Shown: positions 22,458-34,768, counted from the first letter of the stretch. The stretch is 64,000 nucleotides of DNA from Dendrophyllia cribrosa (GCA_024195265.1 JAJLRJ010000009.1:3770291-3834290), one strand, 5' to 3'. The notes: a model not told the origin generated them from the sequence alone. Translations and numbers: made by a program.

Positions 22458-25400
22458 ATGAGAAAAGTAGTACAGGTAAGGATTAGAGACGAAAACGTTT
22501 ATAGCCATGTTTTTGCACAGTATGCAATTTTTATTACACTACAAATAATGCTTATATACTTTTGCGCCTTTATCTAATGTCTTTAGCATTTAGCTATAGC
22601 TTAAACAAGAAGAGGTCATTTCGTCATTTCAATCTTCGTTCTTCATTTATTGTCTACCACCAAAGAGTCGGCAAATAGCGGCTAAGTGATATCCCCCAAA
22701 ACTGCATCTAAAATACCGCCAATTGACCCTTGACTTTACACATCTCTCGTTATTTTAAATAATTTCACGGCAAGCTATTCCACGCAAAAAGAAAAATATA
22801 TATCTACCGTGCTGTATGATCTTATTTGCGTTGATATGGGAGATTATTGAGTCTTGTGACAGAAACATACATAAATTCTGAAAAGAGCTAATCTGAAGCT
22901 TCAAAAGGGCGTTGGAAGAAAACGTTTTGGACGTGGATATGTAAACAACAAGCAAAACACGTTATTATATCCGGTTTAGGTTTAAGTTTCATTTTTATAT
23001 ATGTCACGTGACCTAAATCATTGGCTTGCCTGTTTGGTCACTATTATTGAATGCTTTTTTAGCTCACACCTTTATATTGGGACCCTGAAGGCTATTGGAT
23101 ACTGGTATTGGCCGCAAAGCTGTGGCTTCCGGTTTAACACACTTCAGCACTGTATCATGGAGGGAAGAGGGATTTTATCTTTCCGGTTCCCGTACACTTA
23201 TCTCCCTATTTCCGGCCTTCTCTTGGTGGTCTCCGCCTCCTTGCAGTTTTTCTACTGCAAACCAAAGCGCTATATTTGATCATTTTTCCGTCTGTTCTCC
23301 TTTCCCCCCGCCCCCCCCCCCCCCCCCCCCCCCCTCGGCTCTCCCTTTTCCCGGCTCCTGTAGACTTCCCACCCCCTTTACCCGGGATTCTTCCCCACGT
23401 CCCGTTCCGTCCCGCTGTCCTCAAGCAATCGTTAAATTCGAAACGCCCTCTCCCCCTCCGCCTTATCCCAACCTTCGTACTCCCAAATTCATCGATCTTT
23501 CCCCTTTAAATTAACAAGTACTTTTCCTTCCCATTGGCCGGTGGTCATTGGATAAAGACCGTTTCCTAGAACAAGATGGAATCCGTTTTCATAGCAACCG
23601 ACCAAGAACCATGACATAGTCTGTTAAGGATGGGCCGATATCGATACTATGTATTCGATATCACCAATATCCGGGTATTGTTGAAAAAATATCGATACAT
23701 GTAATAAGGATGGGCCGTTGTCGATACTAAGGATGGGCCGATATCGATACTAAGGATGTGCCGATATCGATACTAAGGATGGGCCGATATCGATACTAAG
23801 GATGGGCCGATATCGATACTAAGGATGTGCCGATATCGATATCAAGTATTTCGCCTATTATCTTAATATTCGGGTATTGTTGAAAAATTATATTTATTTA
23901 TTTTTATTTTGTTAGCTTCGCCAAGGAACAAATAAGCTTAACACAAATAAATAGCATAAGTCGATAAATTGGCTGGGTGACCGCAACAGCGTGGAGCCAA
24001 CTAATGCGGGCCCAGATACTAGCGCCAAATATCCGTCCCTTTCGATTTGGCGTGGAAATTCTTTCCAGAGCCTGCGTTCCGTTTGGTTCACACCAACTCC
24101 ACCATACTCCTTGTGGCGTGCGATGCTGTTTTTCGCAAGTTTGCTGAGTGTTTTTGACTTGTTCGTTTATTTCTAGTTGATGTGACCACCCGAACAAGGC
24201 TGGACTCTATGTTTAGCGATGACGTCAAAATTTGAGTCTCTAGCGATGAGGTCATAATATTGATATCGATATCGAAAAAATACCAAAATACGGTAGAACC
24301 CCTCCTTATGGACCCCTCCATGATACGGACACCTCTATAATACGGACACCTCTGAAATACGGACACCTCTATTACGGACACTTCTATAATACGCACACCT
24401 CTATTGTGGCGGACACCTCTATAATATGGCACTTCTATAATACCCGTTCCCATGGTCTAGAAGATACAGTACCACAATTCATACAATCACAACCTCTATA
24501 ATACGGACGCCTCTATAATTAATACGGACTGTCCTTTCGTTTTCCATATTAAGGAGGTTTCACTGTGTGTATATCATAATTCGCAAAGGTTTCCCAAAGC
24601 ACACGAATGTGCAGTGCAGAAGAAAAGTGTTAATTTAAAAAATGTGCAATTACCAGTTTGTAGGTTTAATTACAATGAAATAATTAAAAGTAAAGTTGTC
24701 ATTGGTCGGCAATATGGGTGGCCAGGGCAGACTTGAAGTTGTCAACACTAGATTGTTCAATGAAAGTATGTTGGCAAGGAGTTCCAATCTTTACTATTCT
24801 AACTATCGTAGTACAATACAATAGCATATTTGAAAAAGCAGTACCGACCCATCCTTAAAATCTAGACCCCACCTTCTCAATGTAAATTAACGTTTCTTCG
24901 TCCCTTTCCTCAACAAACCACAGGTACCAAAGTTAAATCAATTACTCATACAGTGGGCAAGCAGCACGCTTGGGTTCCCTGTGTGAGTACCGGAGAACGA
25001 ACGACAAAAAGAAAGAAACAATAAAAAAAAACAATAAAACTTCAAATCGAAACTAAAATACAAAAATGTGTTCCGGTACTTGCAGAAAGACCCCACTTGC
25101 AACAAAAATGATTTCTGATAGCCTAATCATTGTTGTTATTTCCTTATCAGTTTGTAGCCTGTGCTCTTATTGCCCAGTACTTTGGATCACCATTTGTTCT
25201 CGGAAGACCTCGAATTACGGAGAAAACTTCACATCATGGTGTCGTGAACGGAGGATTGCGTGACAACAATTTTGCCGGGAAGTTACGCGGACTCAAAAAA
25301 GGCATGCGGTTGCCTTCAAGTGGTGGATTGCACGTCATGTTAGACACGGAAAAGAGCACTCGTCATCTTGAAAGAATCAAGAGAGAAAATGTCATCAACA

Positions 25401-25600
25401 AACCTTGCTTCAAAGGTTCATATCAGCGGATCCATCTAGGCAATAACAACTATACTTTTAGTGTTGAATGTAAAGATAGCACGCTTATAGGGTGCTTTAA
25501 CTCTGTAATCAAACACGGTACCACCAAGTGCACCGAAACAAGAGTGTATTACCCCATCCTTGAAAAGACATTAGTACAGGACTGCAACTGTGCTTCATAA
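22458..25600 (+). CDS. C: secreted six-cysteine furin-processed precursor, two coding exons
   Basis: Function not recognised. Exon 1 is 22458-22475 (MRKVVQ, start in a CCACCATGA context) with a GTAAGG donor. Exon 2 is 25151-25600, after a CCTTATCAG acceptor, in phase 0. The 155-residue product starts with a signal peptide (core FVACALIAQYFGS). It then has a basic, glycine-rich pro-region, a furin-type RIKR, and a 71-residue mature part with six cysteines spaced C-x20-C-x7-C-x11-C-x17-C-x-C, ending DCNCAS. It shares with family A the stretch GCF-x2-[IV]-x-K-x-G-x3-C and the C-terminal Cys-x-Cys. It shares a KHG stretch with family B member B1, so it looks like the link between the families. 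An NYT sequon lies in the mature part. The 2.7-kb intron carries a hAT-like element. B1 converges from the right. Confidence 0.85.
23311..23334. repeat. Poly-C homopolymer (24 C)
   Basis: An uninterrupted C run inside a pyrimidine-rich stretch. Proline-rich frames across it are artefacts. Confidence 0.85.
23626..24858. mobile_element. Non-autonomous hAT-like element with internal 23-bp repeats
   Basis: The left end TAAGGATGGGCCGATATCG is partly inverted at the right end (GTACCGACCCATCCTTA). Seven head-to-tail copies of AAGGATGGGCCGATATCGAT-type units of 23 bp fill about 23706-23843. A pogo-like MITE is nested inside at 24290-24566. No transposase is visible, and no target duplication could be confirmed. 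Confidence 0.55.
24290..24566. mobile_element. pogo/Tigger-like MITE with ACGGACACCTCTATAAT repeats
   Basis: The left end GGTAGAACCCCTCCTTATGG is approximately inverted at the right end (ATTAAGGAGGTTTCACTG). Both lie next to TA. The interior is a decayed tandem array of ACGGACACCTCTATAAT. Confidence 0.6.
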
Positions 25601-26868
25601 GGCCCAAAGAAACACACTATTCGACGATCGCACGTAAAGCAACTCAGTGCGTGATGTTCACGTGCATGATGATAAGTCCTTTCGACAACTCCCATAATTA
25701 TAAAAGTGAAGGAAAGTTCATTTCTGAAATTTGGAAAGAAACCTTGAAAAGCTACAAGAACCTAAATTTTGTGTGTTTGGCTCCACTTGTTTCTACTCCT
25801 AATAGGTACCAAAAGGAAACAAATACAACTTTCATATTCAATGGAAATGAAGTTGAATGTACGAATCATGCTCTTTTTTTGATAGGTTTTGGAAACAATC
25901 TATTAAGTTATCTTTGTCTTAATTATTTTAAAATATTTTGCGACAACTACAACAATGTATATTTTGAATCTGAATGCTCCAAGTGGCACCAGAAGGAGAC
26001 ATTTAAAATATAAAGTTGCAAAAGAGTATAACAAGTATCCCAATCACTGAATGGGAGTCCCACCCCAAACCCCCACCACCCAACGGAATTGTTGTTGTTG
26101 TTGTTAATGCCTGCATGTACCGATAAGTTAATTGCGGGAACATTATCTTAATATTATTATGCATATGTTGTAAACTTCACATCGTCGGAAGTTGTTTATA
26201 TTTTCATCTCCTTATCACTTGCATGGTATACATATTTCTTTGAGTAACCAAATATAAAGACGCTCTAAACAATGGCGTCTACAGGAATAAGGATATGGCG
26301 CAATAGAAACGCTGAATGATATCATATCACTAAAACATACTTAAACGACGTTCAATTCTCGGACAAAACCAGAGATTAACCTAGCTGTACTATTGTTAGA
26401 GAGGACCAGATGCCTATAAAAACTTTCTTCCTTCGGAGAATTACACAATGTATCAGTAGTGTTTGGAATAGGCTTTGTGCTTATTCCGATGTCCAGTGTA
26501 GATTATGTAATTATCAAATAAAAAAAAAGATTCAACCGTACAATGTTTTGTGCCGGTATACGCTGAGAAAAGAGACATAAGTTGAACGCAACTCAGGTCT
26601 GTGGGGGGAGGGAGGCTGGTGGGGGGGAGGATGGGCACAGTATTTAATTCTGTATTTACATTCCCAATGAGATCAGAAAGACATTTTTTGACAAATGCCA
26701 TTACAGAAGAAACATTCACATGATTTTGACAATAATTTTATCTCACAGAAAAATTTCCACAGTCATTCCTACTAACTATTCAATTTTCTTTTATTCTATT
26801 TTCACATTTTCAAACCAGCCAGCAGTTTATAGAATACAGTATGTACAAAACACAAATCTTAATTTGTC
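25601..26868. other. Intergenic interval between convergent genes C and B1
   Basis: Holds the 3' ends of both genes. Only low-complexity tracts (GTT repeat near 26091, G-rich tract near 26600) are recognised. Confidence 0.5.
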
Positions 26869-26874
26869 TTTATT
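26869..26874 (-). other. Probable poly(A) signal of B1
   Basis: AATAAA on the minus strand, about 104 bases after the B1 stop codon. Confidence 0.5.
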
Positions 26875-26977
26875 TACAATGGTGTTTAATCTATTCTTCA
26901 TTAAATAAAATTAATTTCAGCCATAATAGCTATACAGAATAAAATACCAGAAATACAATTTTTTCTTAAAAATAGAT

Positions 26978-28185
26978 TCAGGCAGCGCATTGACAATCCA
27001 TCTGCACCGCGGCACATTTTGAAATGAACTTGGCCTGTGGATAGCCAATCACTGTTTTACAGGCGGGTACAGCGTAGCCGTGTTTCAGTGCACTTTGACA
27101 AGCTACATGTTGAGTTAAACAATGCATCTCAGCAACATAATCTTGCCTACATGAATCCCATTTTATTTCCATGTGTGAAAAGCACGAGTGGACGCCCCTG
27201 GCAGTTCGATTGTGCGCAACAGCTATGTTGAGAAATCCGTTTACACTATTTTTGACGCCACTCTCTTGACTAATGCTGTCCTCGGGTTGAAAGTCATCAC
27301 CTTGTGGCTGGGGTTCTTGATCACGTGTCTGATGATTGATAGTCTGGTTACGAGGAAATGGCGTCTCCAGGGAAAGAGGTTTGGAATAACTGAGGCCATA
27401 CCAACTGATAACGACAATTAGAGATAAAAAAATCTGTTGAAACAAGCAATTAAAGAGTTAAAGGGACGCCAGGAATATTAATATTTAATATTAACGAGCC
27501 ATCACAAAATGACTCCATGAACCTAACCCGTAACACAACGAGGTAAGTTGGATTAACGGAGTGCGCATAAGGATCGGGAAGGGAAAGGGTTCCACTTCAC
27601 TTACACTGTCCCACCCGCTAAAATATATTGTAAATAGAAAAATGAAGTTAAAACTCTTCCTGCGACCACTGTCGTAAGCGACCAGCTCTCCACGAAATTA
27701 ACGCGAATTTAAGTCTCGTTAATTTCTAGGAGCGTTATTTTCTGTGATCTTAACTAAATAGATCGTTAATTTCCGCGACATTAATTTCTATCATTTTGCT
27801 CCAAATTCTGTAAGAGCAAAGAGCAGCTTTCTTTGTTTAACACATTTTAAACTGCTGTACGATAATTCAAGTTCATTCTGACCTCCAGACTGGTCTTTCG
27901 GTGCATGGTTGACTGTCCGTTCCGACAAATACCTTTGGAATATTACATACTCTTCCTTGATAGAGGTGAGAACCGCCATACTCGCATTCCTGATTTTCTT
28001 CATTTGGACATTGTCTTTTCGTTCGCGTTTTCTTCCTATGTTCTGGACTATTTTCATCTAGTTAATTTAAGTCGTGGTAACTTAAAATACGATAATAAAC
28101 ATACGAGTTAATTTCCTGTTATAAGGTAATTAATTGACCTTAGCAATATCCATGTAACAAAAACATTTATACTTACTTTTATCAT
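26978..28185 (-). CDS. B1: secreted eight-cysteine furin-processed precursor, two coding exons
   Basis: Function not recognised. Exon 2 is 27433 down to 26978, after a TTTCAACAG acceptor, reading IFLSLIVVISWYGLSYSKP (signal core). The best first exon is 28185-28177, three codons (MIK) with a perfect GTAAGT donor in phase 0, below a TATATATAAAA box. The product is 154 residues: signal peptide, a Gln/Asp-rich pro-region, the sequence AHNRTARG where an N-glycosylation sequon overlaps a furin-type RTAR, then a 72-residue mature part. Its eight cysteines are spaced C-x10-C-x9-C-x6-C-x12-C-x14-C-x6-C-x-C, ending DCQCAA. Removing cysteines 2 and 6 gives the six-cysteine family A/C pattern, and its KHG after the fourth cysteine matches gene C. 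Transcribed towards gene C. Confidence 0.85.
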
Positions 28186-28312
28186 GTTGATGAAAGATGG
28201 TCTTTGCTATGAAGTTGTTTAAATACCTTGGGCTCTCAAGACAGTTTGCGTTTTTTCTTGCTTGTAAGTCTAAAGACAAGGCCTGTATTGACAACAGCCA
28301 ATTCATTTTTCC

Positions 28313-28323
28313 TTTTATATATA
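28313..28323 (-). promoter_or_regulatory. TATA box of B1
   Basis: TATATATAAAA on the minus strand, about 130 bases upstream of the MIK exon. It supports that exon as the true start. Confidence 0.6.
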
Positions 28324-28329
28324 GGCGAA

Positions 28330-30344
28330 AACCAACAGAAAATAAATGGGAAAATTACATTTGACTGGAAAAACTATCGATATAGACCGATATAGCACAT
28401 AATGATGATAAGGACGTATTGACGTTTTAGCGGGTACAGTAACTCTTTCAAGCCAAACTGGTGTCCATGTTCGAAACCGGAAAGAAATCAAAACACTTCA
28501 TTTGCAAAGTAATAAAAACAGACAACGTTACTTAACAAGGAAGTACTTCTTGACAAGCCTGGACTGAAACGTCACAAGGATTCCTTCTTTATACCTAAGA
28601 AGCCTTCAGTTTTTTTAAGGCAACCAACACAAGGCAGTCTGATTGTTTTATTGAGACCGGCCTTAGTATGTTAAAGTGTATACCATAGTACATGTAATAC
28701 AATATTAGCCGGGGTATTCAGCATGATGTCATTATTTTGTTTTCGTGAGAGGAATCTTTCCATGATCGGATAAGAAACAAACCGATTTTGGACCGTTTTC
28801 TAAAAATAGGGAAACCTTCCCTTTATTATAATTAGAACTTAATTTATGTGTCACGTGGAGCAAATCAGCTGAGGGTGGGAACCCTCTTATTATTGGAGGC
28901 ACCTTATCTAGTAAATATAAAATGAGATATTACCTAATTACAATAGAGAATAACGCCGAACTACAATAAAATTATAAAATTAAGAAACTGTACACGGTTA
29001 AAAGGTACGAGTATATTTATTTTCATTATCTTAAGTTATTACAGAGGGAACACAGTTACGACAGTTATTGTCTAGTAAAGAATTCAGTTCAATATTACGA
29101 ATCTGCCGTTTAAATGTCCGGATGGAGGGAAGTTTTCTCAAATTGTCAGGTGACATGGTTCATACTTTGGCTCTAGGTATCTGAGGGAATGCTTTCCATA
29201 GATAACAGTGTTAATTAAATCTTGATTGGTAAAGCAAATTATTTCTAAGACTGATAGGGGAATAGCCAGATGTAAATAACACAGACAATTTTTGGGCACA
29301 GTGATGCGATATCTTAGTTGCAGTTCAGTGTGCTACATGAATGTTTTAGTGCTTATTGACTTGCTGTCAGCGCAGCACTTTATCACAAATATATTTATAT
29401 CGTTAAGAGTTTGGGTGCACTTCGTTGCCAGATCTCAAAAGAAACTTTGATCGTTTTATCCAAAAAACTATTAATTAAAAATGTCAAAAATAAAAACTTA
29501 CGTAATCAACCCCAAAAATAAACACTGGCCGTAAGAAATACGGCACATTTGCGCCTGAGAAGAACAACCAAGCTTTTTAAACGTGTTTTGAATTGATGAT
29601 AAAACAAATTTATTTATTTTATTGTCAACCCAAACTGAATGTTGCGGGGAGTTAAAGTGAAACCACACGAACAAGTTTGTTTTTTGTCAAGCTTTATTTA
29701 TTTTGCTCATACATGTGTACAACAAAATTTGGCAAGTTTTTCCTTGTCTGGCATTCTACTTTTTTATACACAAGGAAACTTGTCTTTTCGAGGAAAAAAA
29801 TTGTTAAGCGGACGAGACTTCCTCGTGCATGTACAATCGGTCAGACAACACAATTTGGCAAGTTTCCCTTCATAAGTCTCCTTGTTAGTTTTGTAAAGGG
29901 TCATAGTGCGGCGCACGAAGCGTTTTCGCTCAACGAAGGAAAACTTGGCAAGGAAGCTTTGTATTCATCTATACTTTTCAAGGACATTAAACTCGTGAAA
30001 GAAAACTTGTTCGCCATTAACACGCGAGTTTAAGTGAACCTACCAATTAAAACTTTTCAAGGAAAACTTTCTCGCGTGGATCCCCTTTACGATGGCGTTA
30101 TGTTCGCTGTTATCTTCAGTTTGTGAGAAAACTAGGATTGAACGTACTCTGACGTCATGGTTATTCCTTTTAGAATTTCACTGAACAAGCTTAGAATAAT
30201 CGCTTTGGTTTATTAAACTTCTTTCTGAAGAGCGTCTAAGCCCGATTCATCACACTGAATTGGGATTATTGCCGGACAAAGGGGCGCGATGTGCAGTCGT
30301 TTAGTAGTCGACATTTATGTTTCCTTCGATGCTTTCTTCCTTGC
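28330..30344. other. Intergenic interval upstream of B1
   Basis: No gene is supported. A 118-residue open frame at 29677-30033 repeats FGKF/NLASF-like words from short DNA repeats (CAAAATTTGGCAAGTTT) and lacks features of a real protein. Confidence 0.5.
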
Positions 30345-30700
30345 GGATCCTCGTACCCACACTAACGGAAGTTTTTCTCAGTTTTCTCCTAATTTTAACT
30401 CGATTCATTCACCGGCTGCACACTGTTTAGGCAGTGAGGAACATGCCAATCAATAAATCATCAGAAATAAAAACAGCCAAAAATATTAAAATTTGAAAAA
30501 ACGTTACCATGATAATTGCAAAAGTTTAATGTCATAAGTCTTTAGTGAACTTAAATCTTTAATAATATTTTTCTTATATAGGCAATATCTTAGTTTGTTG
30601 AAACTTTTGAAGCAAATTTTAATTATTTATGCGACACTCTTGTCAACCACGTTTAATGACTGAAAAACGCCCAAATCAAATTTGCATTTCACAACCACAC
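30345..30700 (-). repeat. Left arm of a large diverged inverted repeat (promoter-like block)
   Basis: Its reverse complement matches 34480-34870 in order, including the GTGAATGAATCGAGTTAAAA and TAGGAGAAAACTGAGAAAAA stretches. A third, partial copy lies at 56370-56570. Related shorter stretches precede B4 and B5. Confidence 0.7.
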
Positions 30701-30955
30701 ACACACTATTTTTGGAACTGCAGATCTACCACGAGCACTCAGCTTATCGTTTCGGTGGCAAGCTGTTTGGAAGGCCTAGCTTAGTTCTCTTAAAAATTCG
30801 AAATTGATTAGACTAAAGACAAGAGTTTTCTTTAGTAAAATGTCGCCTCCCGAACTTTTGTAACATCGAAAAACTTAACGCCGTTTTCGAAACTAAGCAG
30901 CTACAAAATTTGTGAGATAATATTCCATTCCTTAAAATTTTCTGTCGCTACAATA

Positions 30956-31086
30956 CAGTAGAACTCGAACTTCCAAGGGAAACGATAAATTGTTCGAGAT
31001 AGCGGGGACTCGATTTATCCAGGTCATTTACTGAGAAAACGGTCCAAGAGAAATGGTTCGGTGTTCGAGTTAGGGGGGTTCTATTG
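30956..31086. mobile_element. 131-bp pogo/Tigger-like MITE
   Basis: CAGTAGAACTCGAAC at the left is approximately inverted as GTTCGAGTTAGGGGGGTTC at the right, with the dinucleotide TA on both sides. The CAGTAGAACCTCGA-type end is typical of pogo/Tigger elements. Confidence 0.75.
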
Positions 31087-31837
31087 TATTCAGCTGATAT
31101 AACCGAAAAGATCAAACTGTATTCGCTTTGACATAAGTTTCATTATAATGATATGCATATGGAAAAACAGTACAATGCCATTCCAAGCGTTTTCCTAAAC
31201 ATTCCTCGTTTGGTGTCCCTGTGGTCTATCCAGGAAGAATAAAGTTTCTTCAGTAGATATGTATAGAGATGCCAAGTGTTTACGACTTATAAACTGAATC
31301 AATGTTGTTTCCCTTCAGATGCGGTGACGCTAGAAGGACTTACATGTACTAGAATGAAGTTAGATACATATTGAAAAAGTTTGCTTCATTATCTTCATTA
31401 TCTTCATTATAATCAATGGTGATGTGTTGGGGGCACTCGACGAGAGATGTTAGGTTTAGGAAAATGGCGTTGTACCATTTTCCGACAACATTTTAAAGCC
31501 TTAAAGGCGAATAATGTGTGATAGCTAATGCAGCTTGAGCTTTCTGGTGCTTTTAGTTGAATATTTCAGCGGCAGAAAATTTTAGGAAAAAGAGTCTCAT
31601 CCCTTGAACTTAGCAGTTTCTTTGACCTTTCCGAAAATCCTTATTTCGTACCCAAGACGACATATTTTTAAGTATCTAAATTTTCCGATGTTGCGAAAGT
31701 CTGAGACGACATTTTACTCAAGGAAACTTAGTTTTTAATCTAATTTATTACGAATTTTTAAGATGGCTAAGGCCTTCCGAACAACTTTCTACCGAAACGA
31801 TTCGTTTGGTGCTCCTGATAAACTCCGATGTGACCTG

Positions 31838-31925
31838 TCAATCATATGACATCATCATCACATGACCTGTCAATATTATGACGTCATCGTCACGTGACCT
31901 GTCAATTATATGACGTCATCATGGG
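31838..31925. promoter_or_regulatory. Tandem array with CRE/ATF-like TGACGTCA sites
   Basis: Three head-to-tail units of about 37-39 bp (GACCTGTCAATTATATGACG-type) contain two perfect TGACGTCA palindromes and one TGACATCA variant, next to CACGTGAC E-box-like sequences. No nearby gene start is identified, so a regulatory role is only possible. Confidence 0.4.
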
Positions 31926-31929
31926 AAAT

Positions 31930-33427
31930 TTGACCACTTCCCATAATTTTCAACTCACTCCCCCGACATGTTGGGGAAAATGTCTATTCCCCATAATACA
32001 CCATTCCTAACATTCCATTCTAGGACGTGGTTAGGGAAATTTGACCACTTCCCTTACCGCCATGCACCCTTAACTACTTATTAAACATTATCTCCGCAAT
32101 ACCATACTTGTCTTTGTTCGAGAGAAGAGGGTACAAAAAAGAAACAGAAATTCCAGTTTATTGTAATCGAGAAACAAGAAAATAGAAACTTTCACTACTT
32201 AAATCTGCAAATGCTAAGTACTACAGGCAAAACATCATTCTGCTATCATTCGATTCGTCAGACCTAACATTTAAGGCAATTTCTTCCATGCGTCCGCGGC
32301 TTTTTTCAGTCTATTTTGGCTCTTTGGCAGTACTTTTGCAAGGTACCATTTGTACGTTTTCAATATTTTACAAAATGAAATTTCAATCTACACCGATTTG
32401 AGCTTCTTGTGGTTACCATTTTTAGTTCCTCGAGGTTTCGCAGCTCAAAGATGTTCAAAGATTTGTTGCCACTACGCCAAATGCCGCTCAAAATGCTTCC
32501 CTTAATGACTTGCAGACCGTGCCCAACCTACTCTGACCAACATTTAGTTAAGTGTAAATTTTCTTTGCAGAAATTTGCGATGTAAAAGAAGTTACTAAAC
32601 AATAAATGGAGCTACAAGACTGTAAGCTTCGTTTACAAATGTTTAATGCGATTTTTTATTGCGATTATAACCGCGACTTAATTCAGATTGCATGTAAACT
32701 ACCGGGAATTTTCGCTACGATTTTATAATGATTTGGTTGCGATTTTAATATCTTAACAGCAGAACACATGTGTGTATAAAAATTATGTATAAGTAAAAGC
32801 TGCCTTCGGGAACTTCTATAAAGGGACCTTTGACATGTTTAATGCTAATATCACATCAATTTCAAAATCGCCGGTACTTTTATACACAGGCGAATTGAAA
32901 TTGCACTTGAAATCGCCCCAAATTGTCAGATACCACGCAGCTCTTAACAACCTCTTATTTCATTGGACCAGGGTATCACTCAACTCTATTGTTTTCAGGG
33001 CTCCCAAATTGTATCACAAATCGTTATAAACACCGCTTTACATTTTAGCCAAGTACGATTTCAGTTATGAAGGTATTATATAAGTAAAAATTAATGTTAA
33101 ATATTGGCCATTTGACAACAAAGGACAGCGCACTTTATTTCAGATGAATAAAATGCCACTGAAAATTATGCTAGTTTGAAATAGAAGTTGGTGCACTTAA
33201 CTTAAGTGCAAACCGAAAGTCCAAAAACACTTCTTTCGAGAGCTAATGCATCAAGCTCTTAAAAAAAGGCGTCAAAAATCTTCCTCGACACGGGAACGAA
33301 CATGAACGGAATTTTAATCATAACGATAAAATTGGACTAGAGTACTTACTATACCTTTGGTTAAGTACAAATTAATAATAAGTCTTTAATGGAACTAAAT
33401 GCAACCATAAAAAGTGCTAAAAAGTTG
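31930..33427. other. Gene-free intergenic interval
   Basis: A repeated AAATTTGACCACTTCCC motif occurs at about 31925 and 32037. Nothing else is recognised. Confidence 0.5.
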
Positions 33428-33475
33428 ATCAATGGAAAAAGCGCTATATAAATTTGTTATTATTATTATTATTAA
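33428..33475 (+). repeat. Retroposon tail with ATT repeat
   Basis: AAAAAGCGCTATATAAATTT followed by (GTT)ATT repeats, a typical SINE/LINE 3' end in animal genomes. The body upstream is not recognisable. Confidence 0.5.
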
Positions 33476-34045
33476 GTTCAGTCATACAAGTAATAATGAT
33501 TATAATTATAACTATTATAGCGAAAAGTTGCTAAAGTGAGTATAAATGCTTCCGCCTGCGGCTTTGGCGAGTAGGATTTTAGCTTTCGAGTTAAATAATT
33601 GCTCTTTTGGGTAAATGAAAACTTATCTGGGCTAGTGCACATTATGCAAAGCACTGGCCCGACTGGCGAGTGCTTTGAGAATCAAGTTTCCAAACGTGGT
33701 AATAAATAAATACTAAATTATGGAGTATGTTACCTATCGGTTTCTCAATTACGTATAGATTGATTGCAGAAACAAAAACAGACGTACATCCATACTGTAA
33801 AATGATGACCAAAACGTAAGTTTTTTTTATAGAAATGCAAACATTTGTTTATTAAACATAATAAGTAAAATACGCATTTGGCATGATACGACGCGCACGG
33901 CAAAAAAAGAATACGATATAATGAATAAACATTTGTGAAGACGGTAAACATCTTTATTTTTCTTTTCGAATTGTTCACTAGCTCGTATTGCAATTATTGA
34001 AAGCAGAAGGAAACTACAAATTCTTAAAAGCAATGGGACATACAA

Positions 34046-34215
34046 AAGTAATCTAACAGAGAACTGACAAATAGAGCTGAATGCATTTGCGTGCGCACCG
34101 CAAAACCTGTCAATTGTGACGTCATAGGATTCAATTTGTGGATCTCGTGTTTTTGACAGGTTTGTTGTTTGCCTGCAAATGCATTCTGCTCTGAGTTCTC
34201 TGTTAGATTACTTCT
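34046..34215. mobile_element. MITE with about 25-bp terminal inverted repeats
   Basis: AGTAATCTAACAGAGAACT at the left is inverted as AGTTCTCTGTTAGATTACT at the right. Inner GCTGAATGCATTTGC / GCAAATGCATTCTGC also pair. Confidence 0.8.
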
Positions 34216-34479
34216 GTCCGGTACTGTAACGACTGTAACATAAAATCAGAATAAAACTTTTAAGTTATTTTTGGGTCATTAAATCAATTGCGTTCTTAAG
34301 TCAAAATTCGGGCTCAGTGAAGCGGCTTAGCAAATGTCATCTTTTTTTATTCAAAATGCTTTTTTACAGTCTTAAGAAAAGCAATAATAATATCTGGAAA
34401 GTCTCAAGCCCCAGTACAAAGTCTTGTTTTAAACACGAAGTTCCACTATAAAAGAGTTGGCACCTCCTAATTCATTTCA

Positions 34480-34717
34480 CACCTTTTGTTTTTTTTGGGT
34501 GTGAAATGATAATTTAATTTGCGTTTTTCAGTCATGAAACATGGTTGACCAAAGTGTCGTATAAATAATTAAAATTCGCTTCAAAAGTCTCATCAAACTA
34601 AGATATTGCCTAAGCAAAATATTGTAAAAGATTTAAGTTTATAAAGACTTCTGATATAACTTTGGCAATCGTTTTTTTTCAAAATTTTAAAACTTTTGGT
34701 TGTTAATGTTTTCTTTC

Positions 34718-34768
<51 letters not shown>

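Larger units (their letters stand above)
22476..25150 (+). other. Intron of gene C
   Basis: Contains a poly-C run (23311-23334), a hAT-like element (23626-24858) and otherwise undistinguished AT-rich DNA. No other gene is supported. Confidence 0.75.

Noticed and set aside
23095..23514. Proline-rich 139-residue frame
   Set aside because: Created by the poly-C run and pyrimidine-rich DNA in the gene C intron.
25651..26013. 120-residue open frame after gene C
   Set aside because: Lies in the 3' flank of C, has no signal peptide or family cysteine pattern, and no promoter is evident.
27037..27421. Plus-strand frames opposite B1
   Set aside because: Antisense shadows of the B1 exon.
29677..30033. 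118-residue frame
   Set aside because: Made of short DNA repeats; no features of a secreted or other known protein.
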